DNA of 64,000 bases from Nannocystis punicea (lineage in GTDB: Bacteria; Myxococcota_A; Polyangia; Nannocystales; Nannocystaceae), in the NCBI RefSeq assembly GCF_026965555.1, contig NZ_CP114040.1, forward strand, positions 11,672,001 to 11,736,000, read 5' to 3'. This document shows positions 11,769-20,800 of this stretch, piece by piece. Each line of letters starts with the position of its first letter. Positions within the stretch are counted from its first letter, which is position 1. The notes below the pieces were generated by a model, which did not search any database, had not been told where the DNA came from, and saw nothing but the letters and a program-made list of their open reading frames with translations. The position numbers were made by a program, and so were the translations under genes.

Positions 11769-12108
11769 GGCCGGCAGGGCGTGCGCCGCGAAATTTTCAA
11801 TAGAACGGCGCACGGGCCCCGTGAGCCCGCGGTGCGCTTCGCCGGCCAGGACGACTCCACAGTCATCGAGAGCACCGTCATCGCTGACCTCACGGACATG
11901 TTTTTTAAGAGACATCGAGACGCCGCTGCGGACGCGACGAGAATCCGCTGCGAGCGCTCTGGCGCGACTTCCTCGAGATCGGGCTGAACCTCGCGAGTGA
12001 AAATCGAGAGCGTCGGCTGTTCCTGACTCCATGGACATGCCCTAAAAGACATGCCATCGTGACGCGGCGCGGGGGCTGGTGGTCGGCGTGACGAGTGCCG
12101 CGCCCACG
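11769..12108. other. Convergent intergenic region with two GGACATG elements
   Basis: A 340-base gap between the + carboxypeptidase and the - SecD-like lipoprotein. It contains GGACATG followed by T6 (11894-11906) and a direct repeat of GACATGCC (12034-12041 and 12048-12055) separated by CTAAAA. Open frames across it (for example 11697-12038 on the minus strand) have random Arg/Ser/Ala composition and no ribosome binding site. I see no gene. Confidence 0.6.
12033..12055. repeat. Direct GACATGCC pair (GGACATG family)
   Basis: GGACATGCC then AGACATGCC, 14 bases apart, in the convergent gap 53 bases beyond the stop of the minus-strand gene. Direct rather than inverted, so it does not form the family's usual hairpin. 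Confidence 0.45.
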
Positions 12109-12780
12109 TCAGCGCCCGAGCAGGTGGTCGAGCGCGGCCTGGGCCTCGGCGCGCGTGGCCGCGGCGGCGAGGGGGATCTCGAGCTCGCCGGTCGTCAGCG
12201 GCTCGAGCAGCGTCGGCGCCATCAACACCTCGTCGTCCTGAATCACCGCGAGCCGCTTGCCGCGCTCCTCGGTCGTGAGCGCGGCGAAGCGCTGGCTGTC
12301 CTCGGGCGACAGTCGCACGCGGATCCGCGGCCGGTCGTCGGGGCCGTCGATCAGGTCGGCGGCCGCCAGCTTGCGCAGCGAAAGGCCGTCGGCGCGCACG
12401 CAGTGCATGCGCCAGTAGGTCCGGCCCTCGCCGTCGTGCAGGCGCTCGTAGCCGAACGCCTGGCCGGCCGGCGGGGCCAGCTCGGGGTGCGTGCGGATGT
12501 AGTCCTCGAGGACATGTTTCTCGGGACCTGTCGCGAAGTTCTCTTGCACCGCGGGCCCGCCGGCGGCCCCCGCGACCTCGCCCGACTCGACCTCGAGGCC
12601 CGACTGCGGATCGGCACGAATGGCCTCGGCGACCCGCGCCAGCGCACCCTTCGAGTCGTCGACCGGCGTCAGCACGAGCGGCCGCTTCAGCTCGACCTCG
12701 GCCTTCGCTGGACCGCTGCAGCCGCTCGTGACGGCAGCAGGCGCGAGCGCGAGCGCGAGGACGAGCAGCGATCGGAGCAT
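12109..12780 (-). CDS. Lipoprotein with an isolated SecDF P1-head-like domain
   Basis: A 223-aa predicted lipoprotein. The signal MLRSLLVLALALAPAAVTSGC ends in lipobox TSGC at the ATG of 12780. The C-terminal ~60 residues read ALTTEERGKRLAVIQDDEVL, then MAPTLLEPLTTGELEIPL, then an Ala-rich helix EAQAALDHLL. This matches the SecD P1 head pattern (F-x-x-lT-x-x-x-gk-lAivlD-x-x-v-x-aP-x-i-x-x-x-i-x-x-G-x-x-x-I) that precedes the first periplasmic exit in SecD, but no TM channel region follows. The N-terminal half (KRPLVLTPVDDS, YWRMHCVRADGLSL) is unassigned. It could be a Sec-accessory subunit or a reused ligand-binding fold; the sequence does not decide. A GGACATG element encodes HVLED in its middle (12510-12533). 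Confidence 0.8.
   Translation of the reverse strand: MLRSLLVLALALAPAAVTSGCSGPAKAEVELKRPLVLTPVDDSKGALARVAEAIRADPQSGLEVESGEVAGAAGGPAVQENFATGPEKHVLEDYIRTHPELAPPAGQAFGYERLHDGEGRTYWRMHCVRADGLSLRKLAAADLIDGPDDRPRIRVRLSPEDSQRFAALTTEERGKRLAVIQDDEVLMAPTLLEPLTTGELEIPLAAAATRAEAQAALDHLLGR
12510..12533. repeat. GGACATG-family element inside SecD-like lipoprotein gene
   Basis: GGACATGTTTCTCGGGACCTGTCG on the plus strand, preceded by GTCCTCGA. On the coding strand it gives TGPEKHVLEDY, sharing HVLED with the kinase at 343-372. Confidence 0.5.
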
Positions 12781-13442
12781 GCCCGCAAGATAGCGGGTCC
12801 CGGCCGGGCCGAGGCGGCGCAGGCCTGCAGGCGTGCTCTCTGGACGGCTGAAGCGAGCGAGCGCCGCGGCGGCGCGCGAAACGCCAGACCGGCACGAACT
12901 GCCGGGTGACTGCCGGCCTGCGGGCGAATCAGCGCCCATCCACGTCCACGAGACCGCGCCTGACGCGCGTCTCCGCTGGATTGCCCGCATGGCGCCGCGT
13001 CCTGCTCGCGGCTGCGCTCGCCGACAGGAGCTCTCGGCCGTCTCCTCGAAGGTCGCCAGGCGCGGGGTTCTCGGCCTCCGGCCTCCTGCTCGCGGCGACG
13101 CTCGCCGACAGGGACTCTCGACCACATCCTCGGAAGTCGCCACGGGGCTCGCGGCCTCCGGCGCCCTGCCGCGACTCGACGACTTCAAAACCTTCTCACG
13201 TGAACCCGAACGCCCCCGGCGTCCCGCGGCTGCTCGACGACCTCGACCTTTCGCGCGCCCCGAACCGCTCCAAAGCTGCGACCACGAGCGAGCCCAGGTG
13301 TCGCGGCATCGCCACGCGAAAATTGTTTGCGACATCCGCCGGGCGCCAGGGTCCCCCGATCGAAGCGGAGCAAGCGGCCCGGTCGCGAGCTCCGCGCGCC
13401 ACCGTGAACGGACCTCCAGCATTTTTTGAAAAAGGATCGTCG
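12781..13442. repeat. Intergenic region with an 84-base degenerate tandem repeat
   Basis: This 662-base gap lies between divergent lipoprotein genes. Two copies of an ~84-base unit start at 13002 and 13086, each opening CTGCTCGCGGC and containing CGCTCGCCGACAGG, AGTCGCCA-like and CGGCCTCCGGC blocks. By eye they are roughly 80% alike with a 3-base gap. Frames run through it but have no ribosome binding site or protein-like composition. The last ~20 bases carry AAAAAGGA for the 13443 gene. Confidence 0.65.
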
Positions 13443-14369
13443 ATGCGACCGTCGCGCTCACTCCTCGCGCTCCCTGTTCTCCTCGGCCTCGCGTGCGGCG
13501 GCAACGTCGTCGGTACCGATCGCACCACGCTCGCCGTGATGCACGTGCCCGCGAGCGCCGGCGTCGCGGTCTCCGACGTCGAGCTCAAGATCGTCGAGAT
13601 CCGCCGCGACGACGGGACGACGCACAAGAGCCTGAGCCTCGAGTTCGAGGCCGCGGGCGAGGCTTTGACAGCGTACCGGCCGGGCTTCAAGTACAGCTGC
13701 GTGGTCGGCGACGTGGTCCTCACCGAGGGCTTCGTCGCGTACGGCAACACGCCCGTCGACGGCAAGCTCCGGCCGGACATCGGGCTGTTCGAGCTCGACG
13801 ACTATCTGCGCTCGACGGGGAGCGACGAGCCCTCCGCCTGCGAGTTCGACCTGCGGCTCGAGCAAAACGGACCGCCGGGGCCGCCGCAAGCGAGGAAGCA
13901 ACAGCCGCTCGGGAAGCTGTGCTACCGCAAGGTCGACGGCCGACGAGAGCTCGCCGAGGGCGCCTGCCCTGGCGACGTCGTGCCGCGCGCGCCGAGGGCC
14001 GACAAGACGCTGACGGCGAAGATCGTGAGCGCGCGACCGACACGGGACACTGCGCCCGGAGCGAGCAGCCCGATCTTCGGCGCCCTGCTGACGCTCCACC
14101 GGCCGCTGCCCGACAGGAGCTCGTCGGTCACGATCGCGGCGACCTGCGACGGCGCCGCGGGCCAGGAGATCCTCGGCTCGGGTCACTTCGACGATGTGGA
14201 GCCCGGCGAGTCGATCTGGCACACCGGAGCCCTGTCCCCGAACGGCACGCCCAGGGGCGAGGCGAAGCAGTGCGAGCTGACGATTCGCGCAAAAGAGGGC
14301 GAGACGAGCACGGAGGTCGCCCGTCAGTGCTACCGCGACGGGACGCTCACGGACGGCGCGTGCGAGTGA
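13443..14369 (+). CDS. Hypothetical lipoprotein
   Basis: A 308-aa predicted lipoprotein of unknown function. The ATG at 13443 follows an AAAAAGGA site and gives the signal MRPSRSLLALPVLLGLAC with lipobox GLAC. Residues ~25-140 read as beta-rich (TTLAVMHVPASAGVAVSDV, FKYSCVVGDVVLTEGFVAYG). Three Cys-containing blocks near the C-terminus (LCYRKVDGRRELAEGACPGD, ATCDG, QCYRDGTLTDGACE) show a repeated C-Y-R-x(7,10)-G-A-C motif at ~160 and at the very end. I do not recognise a family. It is convergent with maf. Confidence 0.75.
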   Translation: MRPSRSLLALPVLLGLACGGNVVGTDRTTLAVMHVPASAGVAVSDVELKIVEIRRDDGTTHKSLSLEFEAAGEALTAYRPGFKYSCVVGDVVLTEGFVAYGNTPVDGKLRPDIGLFELDDYLRSTGSDEPSACEFDLRLEQNGPPGPPQARKQQPLGKLCYRKVDGRRELAEGACPGDVVPRAPRADKTLTAKIVSARPTRDTAPGASSPIFGALLTLHRPLPDRSSSVTIAATCDGAAGQEILGSGHFDDVEPGESIWHTGALSPNGTPRGEAKQCELTIRAKEGETSTEVARQCYRDGTLTDGACE

Positions 14370-14763
14370 GCTCTTGCTGAGCTCACTCTCGGCTTCGCCG
14401 CATCGATGAGGCGAAGCACGGACTTCGAAAGCCGCCCGCGGTACCGCGCGACGACTTCGACTCGCCATGCGCCGACGCTTCCTCTACTTCGGGGCCGGAG
14501 GTCCGCGAGCGTCGACTTCGACCCGCCGCGCCGACGCTTCCTCTAACTCGGAGCCGGAGGCCCGCGAGCGTCGACTTCGATCCGCCGCGCGGCAGCGCTT
14601 CCTCTACTTCGACGCCTCGGTTCCGCGAGCTTCGATCATCCGCGGCGAGGCGACCTCGACTGCGCGCGGTGAGCACAGCGAGCAATCGCTCCTGTCCCCG
14701 TGCCCGGCGCTCCACGAACGCACCGCCGGGCCGCACGAACGGGGCCGCAATCGGCCCTGTCGG
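14370..14763. repeat. Convergent gap with three ~59-base degenerate tandem repeats
   Basis: This 394-base gap separates the 13443 gene (+) from maf (-). Copies begin near 14471, 14530 and 14590, each with GCGCTTCCTCTACTTCG-like, CGGAGGTCCGCGAGCG-like and TCGACTTCGA-like blocks, running to about 14648. No open frame here looks coding, and no GGACATG hairpin is present. Confidence 0.65.
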
Positions 14764-15360
14764 TCACGGCCCGGGGAGGAGACCGGCGCCGCGCAGCAGG
14801 CGAGCCACTGCGATCAGCGGCAGGCCGATGATGCCGGTGAAGTCGGCGCCGTCGATGCGTTCGAACAGCTTGATGCCGGCGTCCTCGATGCGGAAGCTGC
14901 CGGCGCAGTCGAGCGGCTGGTGGCGGCGGACGTAGGCGGCGGCCTCGTCCTCGCCGTACGCGCGCATGGTCAGGGTCTGGACGTCGACGGCGGTGCCGGT
15001 GTCGCCGCCGACGGTGTCGAGCAGGACCACGCCGGTGACCAGCTGAAACGTGGCGCCGGACAGGCGCATGAGCTGGGCGAGCGCCTGGTCTTCGGTACCT
15101 GGCTTATGGAGCAGGTCCGGGCCGGGCCCGACCGCGACCTGGTCGGCCCCGAGGATCCACGTCCCCGGATGCGCTGCGCGCAGACTCTCTGCCTTCCCCA
15201 GGGCGAGCCGGAGGGCGAACTCCTGGGCGCCAAGTTCGCCGAAGCGCGCGTCTTCGGCCCGCTCGTCGAACGCCGGCGCCGCCGCCAGGAACGGCACCTC
15301 GAGGCGGGTGAGTAACTCGCGCCGATAGCGCGAGGTCGAAGCTAGGACCAGGTCTCGCAT
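14764..15360 (-). CDS. maf: Maf family nucleotide pyrophosphatase
   Basis: A 198-aa Maf/HAM1-fold enzyme. The family hydrolyses non-canonical or modified nucleoside triphosphates (dTTP/UTP or m7GTP subfamilies) and can slow septation. Motifs: LASTSRYRRELL at residues 5-16 (substrate loop), FDERAED ~31-37, GADQVAVG ~70 (catalytic Asp), KPGTEDQALAQLMRLSG, and DFTGIIGLPL near the end. Length is typical. The ATG at 15360 opens directly on the first beta strand. It shares a 97-base divergent gap with the winged-helix gene. Confidence 0.92.
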   Translation of the reverse strand: MRDLVLASTSRYRRELLTRLEVPFLAAAPAFDERAEDARFGELGAQEFALRLALGKAESLRAAHPGTWILGADQVAVGPGPDLLHKPGTEDQALAQLMRLSGATFQLVTGVVLLDTVGGDTGTAVDVQTLTMRAYGEDEAAAYVRRHQPLDCAGSFRIEDAGIKLFERIDGADFTGIIGLPLIAVARLLRGAGLLPGP

Positions 15361-15373
15361 CGATTTCGGGAAT

Positions 15374-15390
15374 CTCTCATGGCTTGAGAG
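15374..15390. promoter_or_regulatory. Inverted repeat, possible operator of the winged-helix regulator
   Basis: CTCTCA-TGGCT-TGAGAG, perfect 6-bp arms, in the divergent gap between maf and the HTH gene. Position suggests autoregulation of the neighbouring regulator; no direct evidence. Confidence 0.35.
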
Positions 15391-15457
15391 GCGGAGTCGG
15401 CGCGATCCAGTTGACCAAAGGTGATGATTTCTTCATGATCGAACCCGGAGATCCATT

Positions 15458-15790
15458 GTGCCCGACAGGCCCTCGGAATGGACGTTTCTGACCAATCACG
15501 CGCACGTGCTCTTCTGCGTCGCGTCGGATCCGGAGATCCGTCTGCGCGACGTGGCGGAGGCGGTCGGCATCACCGAACGAGCGGTGCAGCGGATCGTCAC
15601 CGAGCTGGAAGAGTCGGGTTACATCACCCGCCAGCGAAGCGGACGTCGCAACTTGTACGTCGTACACAAGAACCTGCCGCTGCGCCACCGGATCGAAGCG
15701 CACCGTCAGGTCAGTGACCTGATCGGGCTCATCGTCCCGGAGGTCACTTCCGCTTCTTCTTCACCGTCTTCTTCGCAGGCTTCTTCTTGA
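15458..15790 (+). CDS. Winged-helix (MarR-like) transcriptional regulator
   Basis: A 110-aa DNA-binding protein. Residues ~5-80 form a winged helix: SEWTFLTNHAHVLFCVASDP, RLRDVAEAVGITERAVQRIV (turn and recognition helix), TELEESGYITRQRSGRRNLY (wing). This is the MarR/ArsR-type layout without a ligand domain. The C-terminus becomes a Ser-rich tail (SSSPSSSQASS) that is simply the antisense of the Lys-rich tail of the kinase at 15744, which it overlaps by 47 bases. Start: GTG at 15458, the only start that keeps the first helix intact. An inverted repeat at 15374-15390 may be its operator. Targets unknown. Confidence 0.8.
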   Translation: MPDRPSEWTFLTNHAHVLFCVASDPEIRLRDVAEAVGITERAVQRIVTELEESGYITRQRSGRRNLYVVHKNLPLRHRIEAHRQVSDLIGLIVPEVTSASSSPSSSQASS

Positions 15791-17705
15791 CCGGCTTGAC
15801 CGGGGCGAAGGCCTCGGGGAAGCGACCGGCGTAGGCGGTGCGGACGGTGGCCAGCAGCGCCGCCGCCTGGTCGCAGGCCGGGTTGGCGGGCGCACCTGCG
15901 GGCACGGCCGGCGGCTGGGCCGCCTTGAGCGCCGGGATGTAGTCGGCGAGCGGCTCGGCCTGGATCGCCTGCAGGGCCGGCAACGCGGCGGCACACGGGT
16001 CGGGCGCCTCGGCGTACTGCTCGAGGTCGCGGCGGCGGTTGAGCACGAGGTCGACCTGGGCCGCGGCGTCGGCCGGGAGGGCGTCGCGGATCTGTCGCCG
16101 CTGCGCCCAGGTGGCCCACGGCTTGGCGTCGTTGATGTAGTGGACGAGGATCGGCACGCCCGCGGCGCCGAGGTCGATCGCCAGCGCGATCGCGGCGTCA
16201 GTGTACGGCCGCTTGCGCAGCAGGGCGTCGACCTCGTCGATGAAGCCGAGGTCGCGCTCGAGGTCGGGCGACTTCTTCAGCACCTCGCCGTAGCGCCGCA
16301 CCGCCGACTCGTGCATCGTCGCCCGCTTGGCCAGCTGCCGGGCGTCCCGCCACACCAGCTGCGAGTGGCCCGGGTGGCGCTCGAGCAGGGCGTCGATCTG
16401 GGTCTGCGCCTCGTCGAGCTTGCCCTGCTTGATCAGGTCGTCGATGGCCGCGAGCTCGAGCTCGCTGGGACCTGATGTTTGGGACATGGCTGAAGGGCCA
16501 GGCCCGCCGGTGGCCCCGGCGGTCTCGCCGGCCTTGCTCGGCGCGGCCTCGGCGGGGCTCTCGGCCGCCGGCGGAGCGCCACCCGCGGGCGCGGGCGGGC
16601 CGGTGAAGAGCAGCCAGTAGATGAGCCCGGCCGAGGCGAGGGCGAGCACGACGCAGCCGGCGATCAGCGCCTTGAACCACGTGCGGCGCGACCAGCGGTC
16701 GGTCTGCAGCACCGACTCGACGAAGTCGATCTGGCGCGGGCGCAGGGCCTCGGGCAGCGGGCGGCTGGCGGTGTCCGTGGTGGCTGCGCCGCCGATGTCG
16801 AGCAGCGGGTCCGAGGTGTCGCCGCGGCTCTTGTGCGACATGTTGCTGCGGTAGCGCTCGAGCGCCGCGCGGACGGTGCGGGCGTCGGGGAACCGCTGCT
16901 CGCGCTGCTTGGACAGCAGGCGGTAGACGATCGCGGCCAGCTCCTGCGGCACGTTGTCGGGCAGCTGCGGCGTCTCGGTGCTGACCTGCATGCGGATCAG
17001 CGCGATCGCGTCCTCGTGGTTGAACGGCAGCCGCCCGGTCAGCATCTGGAACATCAGGATGCCGACGGCGTAGAGGTCGGCCCGCGGGTCGATCTCCATG
17101 CCGAGCGCCTGCTCCGGGCTCATGTACTGAGGTGTCCCGAAGACCATGCCGGCGCGCGTGAGCGGGTCACCGGCGTCGCTGCCGACCAGCTTGGCGATGC
17201 CGAAGTCGACCAGCTTGAGCAATTGATTGCCGTGCTGGTCGCGGGTGAGGAACACGTTCTGCGGCTTGAGGTCGCGGTGGATCACGCCCTGGCCGTGGGC
17301 GTGCTCGAGGCCTCGCAAGATCTGGATCGACCACTCCACCACCCGCTTCGGCGCCGTCGGCTCGGTCAGCAGGTCGGCCAGCTCGACGCCCTCGAGCAGC
17401 TGCATCACCAGGTAGCGCATGCCGTCCTCGGTGGTGCCGTAGGCCGACACGTGGATGCAGTTGGGGTGGTCGAGGCGGGCCGCGCTCTGGGCCTCGCGGT
17501 CGAACCGCCGCACCAGCTCGGGGTCGCGGTTGAAGTCCGGGTGCAGGACCTTGATCGCGACGTCCCGCATCATGATGACGTGGCGGCCGCGGAACACCGC
17601 GCCCATGCCACCCTCGCCGATGAGCTGGTCCAGCCGGTAGGTGCCGTCCAGGACGGTGCCGACCAGCGACGCGAGGTCGCGAGAGGTGCCAGCCGCGGCA
17701 GTCAT
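15744..17705 (-). CDS. Transmembrane Ser/Thr protein kinase
   Basis: A 653-aa kinase. Kinase domain at residues ~22-285: GEGGMGAVFRG glycine loop (30-40), VAIKVLH with Lys52, VIHRDLKPQNVFL, DFGIAKL, GTPQYMSPEQA. One TM helix at ~345-370 (ALIAGCVVLALASAGLIYWL). The extracytoplasmic part has an Ala/Pro/Gly linker, then TPR-like helices (AAIDDLIKQGKLDEAQTQID), an Ala-rich helical domain with two conserved Cys, and a Lys-rich tail (KPVKKKPAKKTVKKKRK). All catalytic residues are present. The linker contains SAMSQTSGPSEL, encoded by a GGACATG element (16467-16492). It follows the other kinase on the same strand with a 156-base gap. Substrate unknown. Confidence 0.92.
   Translation of the reverse strand: MTAAAGTSRDLASLVGTVLDGTYRLDQLIGEGGMGAVFRGRHVIMMRDVAIKVLHPDFNRDPELVRRFDREAQSAARLDHPNCIHVSAYGTTEDGMRYLVMQLLEGVELADLLTEPTAPKRVVEWSIQILRGLEHAHGQGVIHRDLKPQNVFLTRDQHGNQLLKLVDFGIAKLVGSDAGDPLTRAGMVFGTPQYMSPEQALGMEIDPRADLYAVGILMFQMLTGRLPFNHEDAIALIRMQVSTETPQLPDNVPQELAAIVYRLLSKQREQRFPDARTVRAALERYRSNMSHKSRGDTSDPLLDIGGAATTDTASRPLPEALRPRQIDFVESVLQTDRWSRRTWFKALIAGCVVLALASAGLIYWLLFTGPPAPAGGAPPAAESPAEAAPSKAGETAGATGGPGPSAMSQTSGPSELELAAIDDLIKQGKLDEAQTQIDALLERHPGHSQLVWRDARQLAKRATMHESAVRRYGEVLKKSPDLERDLGFIDEVDALLRKRPYTDAAIALAIDLGAAGVPILVHYINDAKPWATWAQRRQIRDALPADAAAQVDLVLNRRRDLEQYAEAPDPCAAALPALQAIQAEPLADYIPALKAAQPPAVPAGAPANPACDQAAALLATVRTAYAGRFPEAFAPVKPVKKKPAKKTVKKKRK
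16467..16492. repeat. GGACATG-family element in kinase linker
   Basis: GGGACCTGATGTTTGGGACATGGC on the plus strand; the coding strand reads AMSQTSGPSE in the low-complexity linker just outside the membrane. Confidence 0.5.
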
Positions 17706-17761
17706 GTCTGCGCCTGGTCTCGCTCGTCGCCGCGTAGTCTAAGGGTGGGGGTCATGAGGTA

Positions 17762-17779
17762 GCCTCGAGGGCTCGAGGC
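17762..17779. terminator. Perfect 8-bp palindromic hairpin after kinase-ATPase gene
   Basis: GCCTCGAG-GG-CTCGAGGC lies 83 bases beyond the stop of the 17862 gene on its strand. There is no U tract, so termination is only suggested. Confidence 0.35.
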
Positions 17780-17861
17780 AACACGGACATTAATGCAGGC
17801 CCGGAGGGCCGGGAAGCGGAAATCAGGCCGGGCGCTCGTGGGGCAGAACACTGTGCCGGCG

Positions 17862-20800
17862 TCAGCGCAGGGGCTTGGTCCGCACGGTGTCCTGGTCGGG
17901 GGAGACGGTCTGCGCGTCGGCCTCGTCGGGGGTCTCGATGAAGCTCGTGCCGCGGTCGCGCTCGATGCGGCTGAGGGCCTCCTGAGCCCACTGCGCGAGG
18001 CTGAGCTCATTGGTCGAGTGGAAGTCGGCCAGCATCTCTTCGAGCTCGCGGCGCGCTCTCGGGCTCTGCCCGAGCATGTGCGCGACTTCGGCGTCGAGCA
18101 GGCGCAGCTGATGGTGGGCGAACTGCTCGTTCTGGATGGTCTGGATCCCTCGGCGCGCCTCGGCGAGCATCGCGGCGCCCTCTTCCACCTCTCCCATGCG
18201 GGCGAGCGTGTAGCCGAGGAAGCCGCGGTTGAGGTGGAGGTGGTAGGCAAAGCCGTGCAGGCCGGCGAAGCGCAGGGCCTCGCGGAAGCTCTCGGACGCG
18301 CCCTCGAAGTCGCCGCCGCGGAGGAGCAGGTCCCCGAGGTTGTGGAGCGGGTTGATGAGCATGCGCGTGACCCCTGCAGCGCGCAATTGCTCCAGCGCGG
18401 CCCGCGTCTCCGGAATCGCTCTTTCGGGTTCGTTGCCGAGCACCGCGAGGTAGGCGATGCCGGAGATATAGGCCTGGCGTTGCAGCACCGACACACGGGC
18501 CGCGAGCGGCTTGGCCTGGTCGTGCAGGCGGCGCGCTTCGGCCAGCTGTCCGGCGAGCGAGAGGCAGCGCAGGCGGGTGCCGACGACGTGGCAGACGTAG
18601 TGATCCTGCGCGTCGGGGAGGTCGAGGATCTCCATCGCCTCCTTCGAGCAGCGGACCGCGCCGTCGATCTCGCCGGCGCCGAGCAAGATCTCGGCGCGGC
18701 GGTTGGCGATCCGCAGCTCGAGGATCCGGTCGCGCGCCTGCTTGGCCGCGGCCGCGGCGTTCTGCAGGCGGCCGAGCGCCATCTCGGCGTCGGAGCCCCC
18801 GTCGAGGGTGTAGCGGTCGACGAGGCCGAGCCAGAAGACCGCCTGGGCCCGGTGGTCGCCGAGCAACTCGGCGACGAGGATGCCGCCCTCGTGCTGCGCG
18901 GCCTCGCGGCGCGGGTCGTTGAGCGCGCCCGGGGCCCGCTCGACCAGGTTGAGCTGGGCCCGCAGCAGGCGCGGCAGGCCCTGGACGCGGCCGAACTTGC
19001 GGAGGCGGACGATCACCCGCTCGAGCACCTGGGCGGCGAGCGCCGGCTGACCGGCGGCGAACAGGTCCTCGGCGGCCTTCTCGAGCTCGCTGAGGTACTC
19101 GAGGCCGTCGGCGGCGGCGTCGAGCAGGCGGGCGCGCAGGAACACGAACTGCGGGTCGACCGTGGCCTGCTCGGCGATCCGCTCGGCCAGCTCGAGGCGC
19201 GTCTCGGACAGCGAGTCCTCGTAGCGGATCCGGACCGCCTCGCGCACGCTCGCGTGGGCCAGCACGACCTGCGAGGCGCCGGTGATGGCGCTGCGGAGGA
19301 TGAGGCCCTCGCCCTCGAGCCGCTCGAGCGTGCGGCGGAAGCGTTCGCGTCGCAAGTCGGTGAGATGCGCCAGGCGCTCCTCGTCGATCGGGGCCTCGAT
19401 CAGGTAGAGGATGCTGGCGACCTCCCAGGCCGACACGCCGAGCGCGTCGAGGCGGGCCTCGCTGCGCTGGGCCAGGGTCTTGTGCAGCTGCTCGGCCGCG
19501 GCCGAGGCGGAGCGCAGGACCCAGGTGTCGTTGTCGCGGACGAGGATCGACTCCTCGATCAGGACGCGCAGGGTCTCGCGGAAGCTCAGCGGGTGGCCGC
19601 CGGTGAGCTTGTCGAGCATGGTGACGAGCTCGCGCAGCGCCGGCGCGTCGCCGAGGATGCCCTTGAGGACATCCAGCATCTCCTTCTGCGTGAACGGGCG
19701 CAGGTTCCACAGCTCGACCAGCTGCTCGCGGCTCAGCGCGACCAGCTGCGGGCGGAACTTGGGGTGCGGCTCGGTGGTGATGCAGAGCAGCGCGCGGGCC
19801 TCGTTGTGGTCGATCGCGCGGGTGAGCTGCTCGACCAGGGCGCGGGTCGTCTCTGTCCCTCGGGCCAGGTCGCTGAGGTAGAGCACGTAGGGGTGCTCGG
19901 AGGCGCAGCGGACCAGGAACTCGGTCAGCTGGGCCGCGGCCGCCGACTCGTGGCTGCGGTCGCGGGCGGCGCGGATCAGGTCGGGGTACTTGCGGACGGC
20001 CTCGCTGCGCTCGCCGAGCGCGGTGGCCAGCTGCAGCACGACCGGGGCGAACGGGCCGAGGCCCTCGCCGTCGCCGGTCCAGCACGAGCCCTCGACGAAC
20101 AGGCCGTCGCCGAGCTGGATCTCCCGCCGCAGCTCGTTGAGCAGGCGGGTCTTGCCCATGCCCTCCGGGGCCTCGACGATCACCGTGCGGATCACCCGGC
20201 TGCCGCGGTTGCGCGCGGTGTCGGGGCGCAGCACGTCGTGGGCGCGCAGGAGCAGGATGTCGAGGTAGTCGGCGCGGTCGACGAACGGCAGCAGCTCGAC
20301 GAGGACGCGGGCGAACTCGCGGCGGTCCTGGGCCGACTTCTGGCGGTCGCGGATGTGGCTCGACTCGCGCCGCAGCAGCTCGAGCACGATGCTGCGGGCG
20401 CTCTGCGGCCGCAGCTCCGGGTCGGGCGAGAGCATGCGGCCGACCAGCTCGGCGACCACCGGGCCGCACTGCTGCAGCAGCGCGCCGGCCAGCTCGGGGC
20501 GCCAGTCGATGGCGTTGCGCAGCGCCTCCTTGAAGGTGCGCGAGGGGAACGGGCGCACGCCGCGGACCGCGGTGTAGATCGTCGCGGCCAGCGAGTAGAT
20601 GTCGGCGCGGCTGTCGATGACCTCGCCGCGGACCTTCTCGGGCGCGCTGAAGCCGGGCGTGCCGCGGACCTTGATCAGCTCCTCGTTGTCGTCGAGCTGG
20701 TCGAGCGCGACGTCCTTGAGCTTGCGGTGGTGACGGAACAGGCGCGCGAGGCCGAAGTCGATCAGCTTGGCCTGCGGCTGGCCGCCGTCGACGTCGGGCT

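Noticed and set aside
11697..12038. Minus-strand 113-codon frame in the convergent gap
   Set aside because: No ribosome site, noise-like composition, and it overlaps the carboxypeptidase 3' end antisense.
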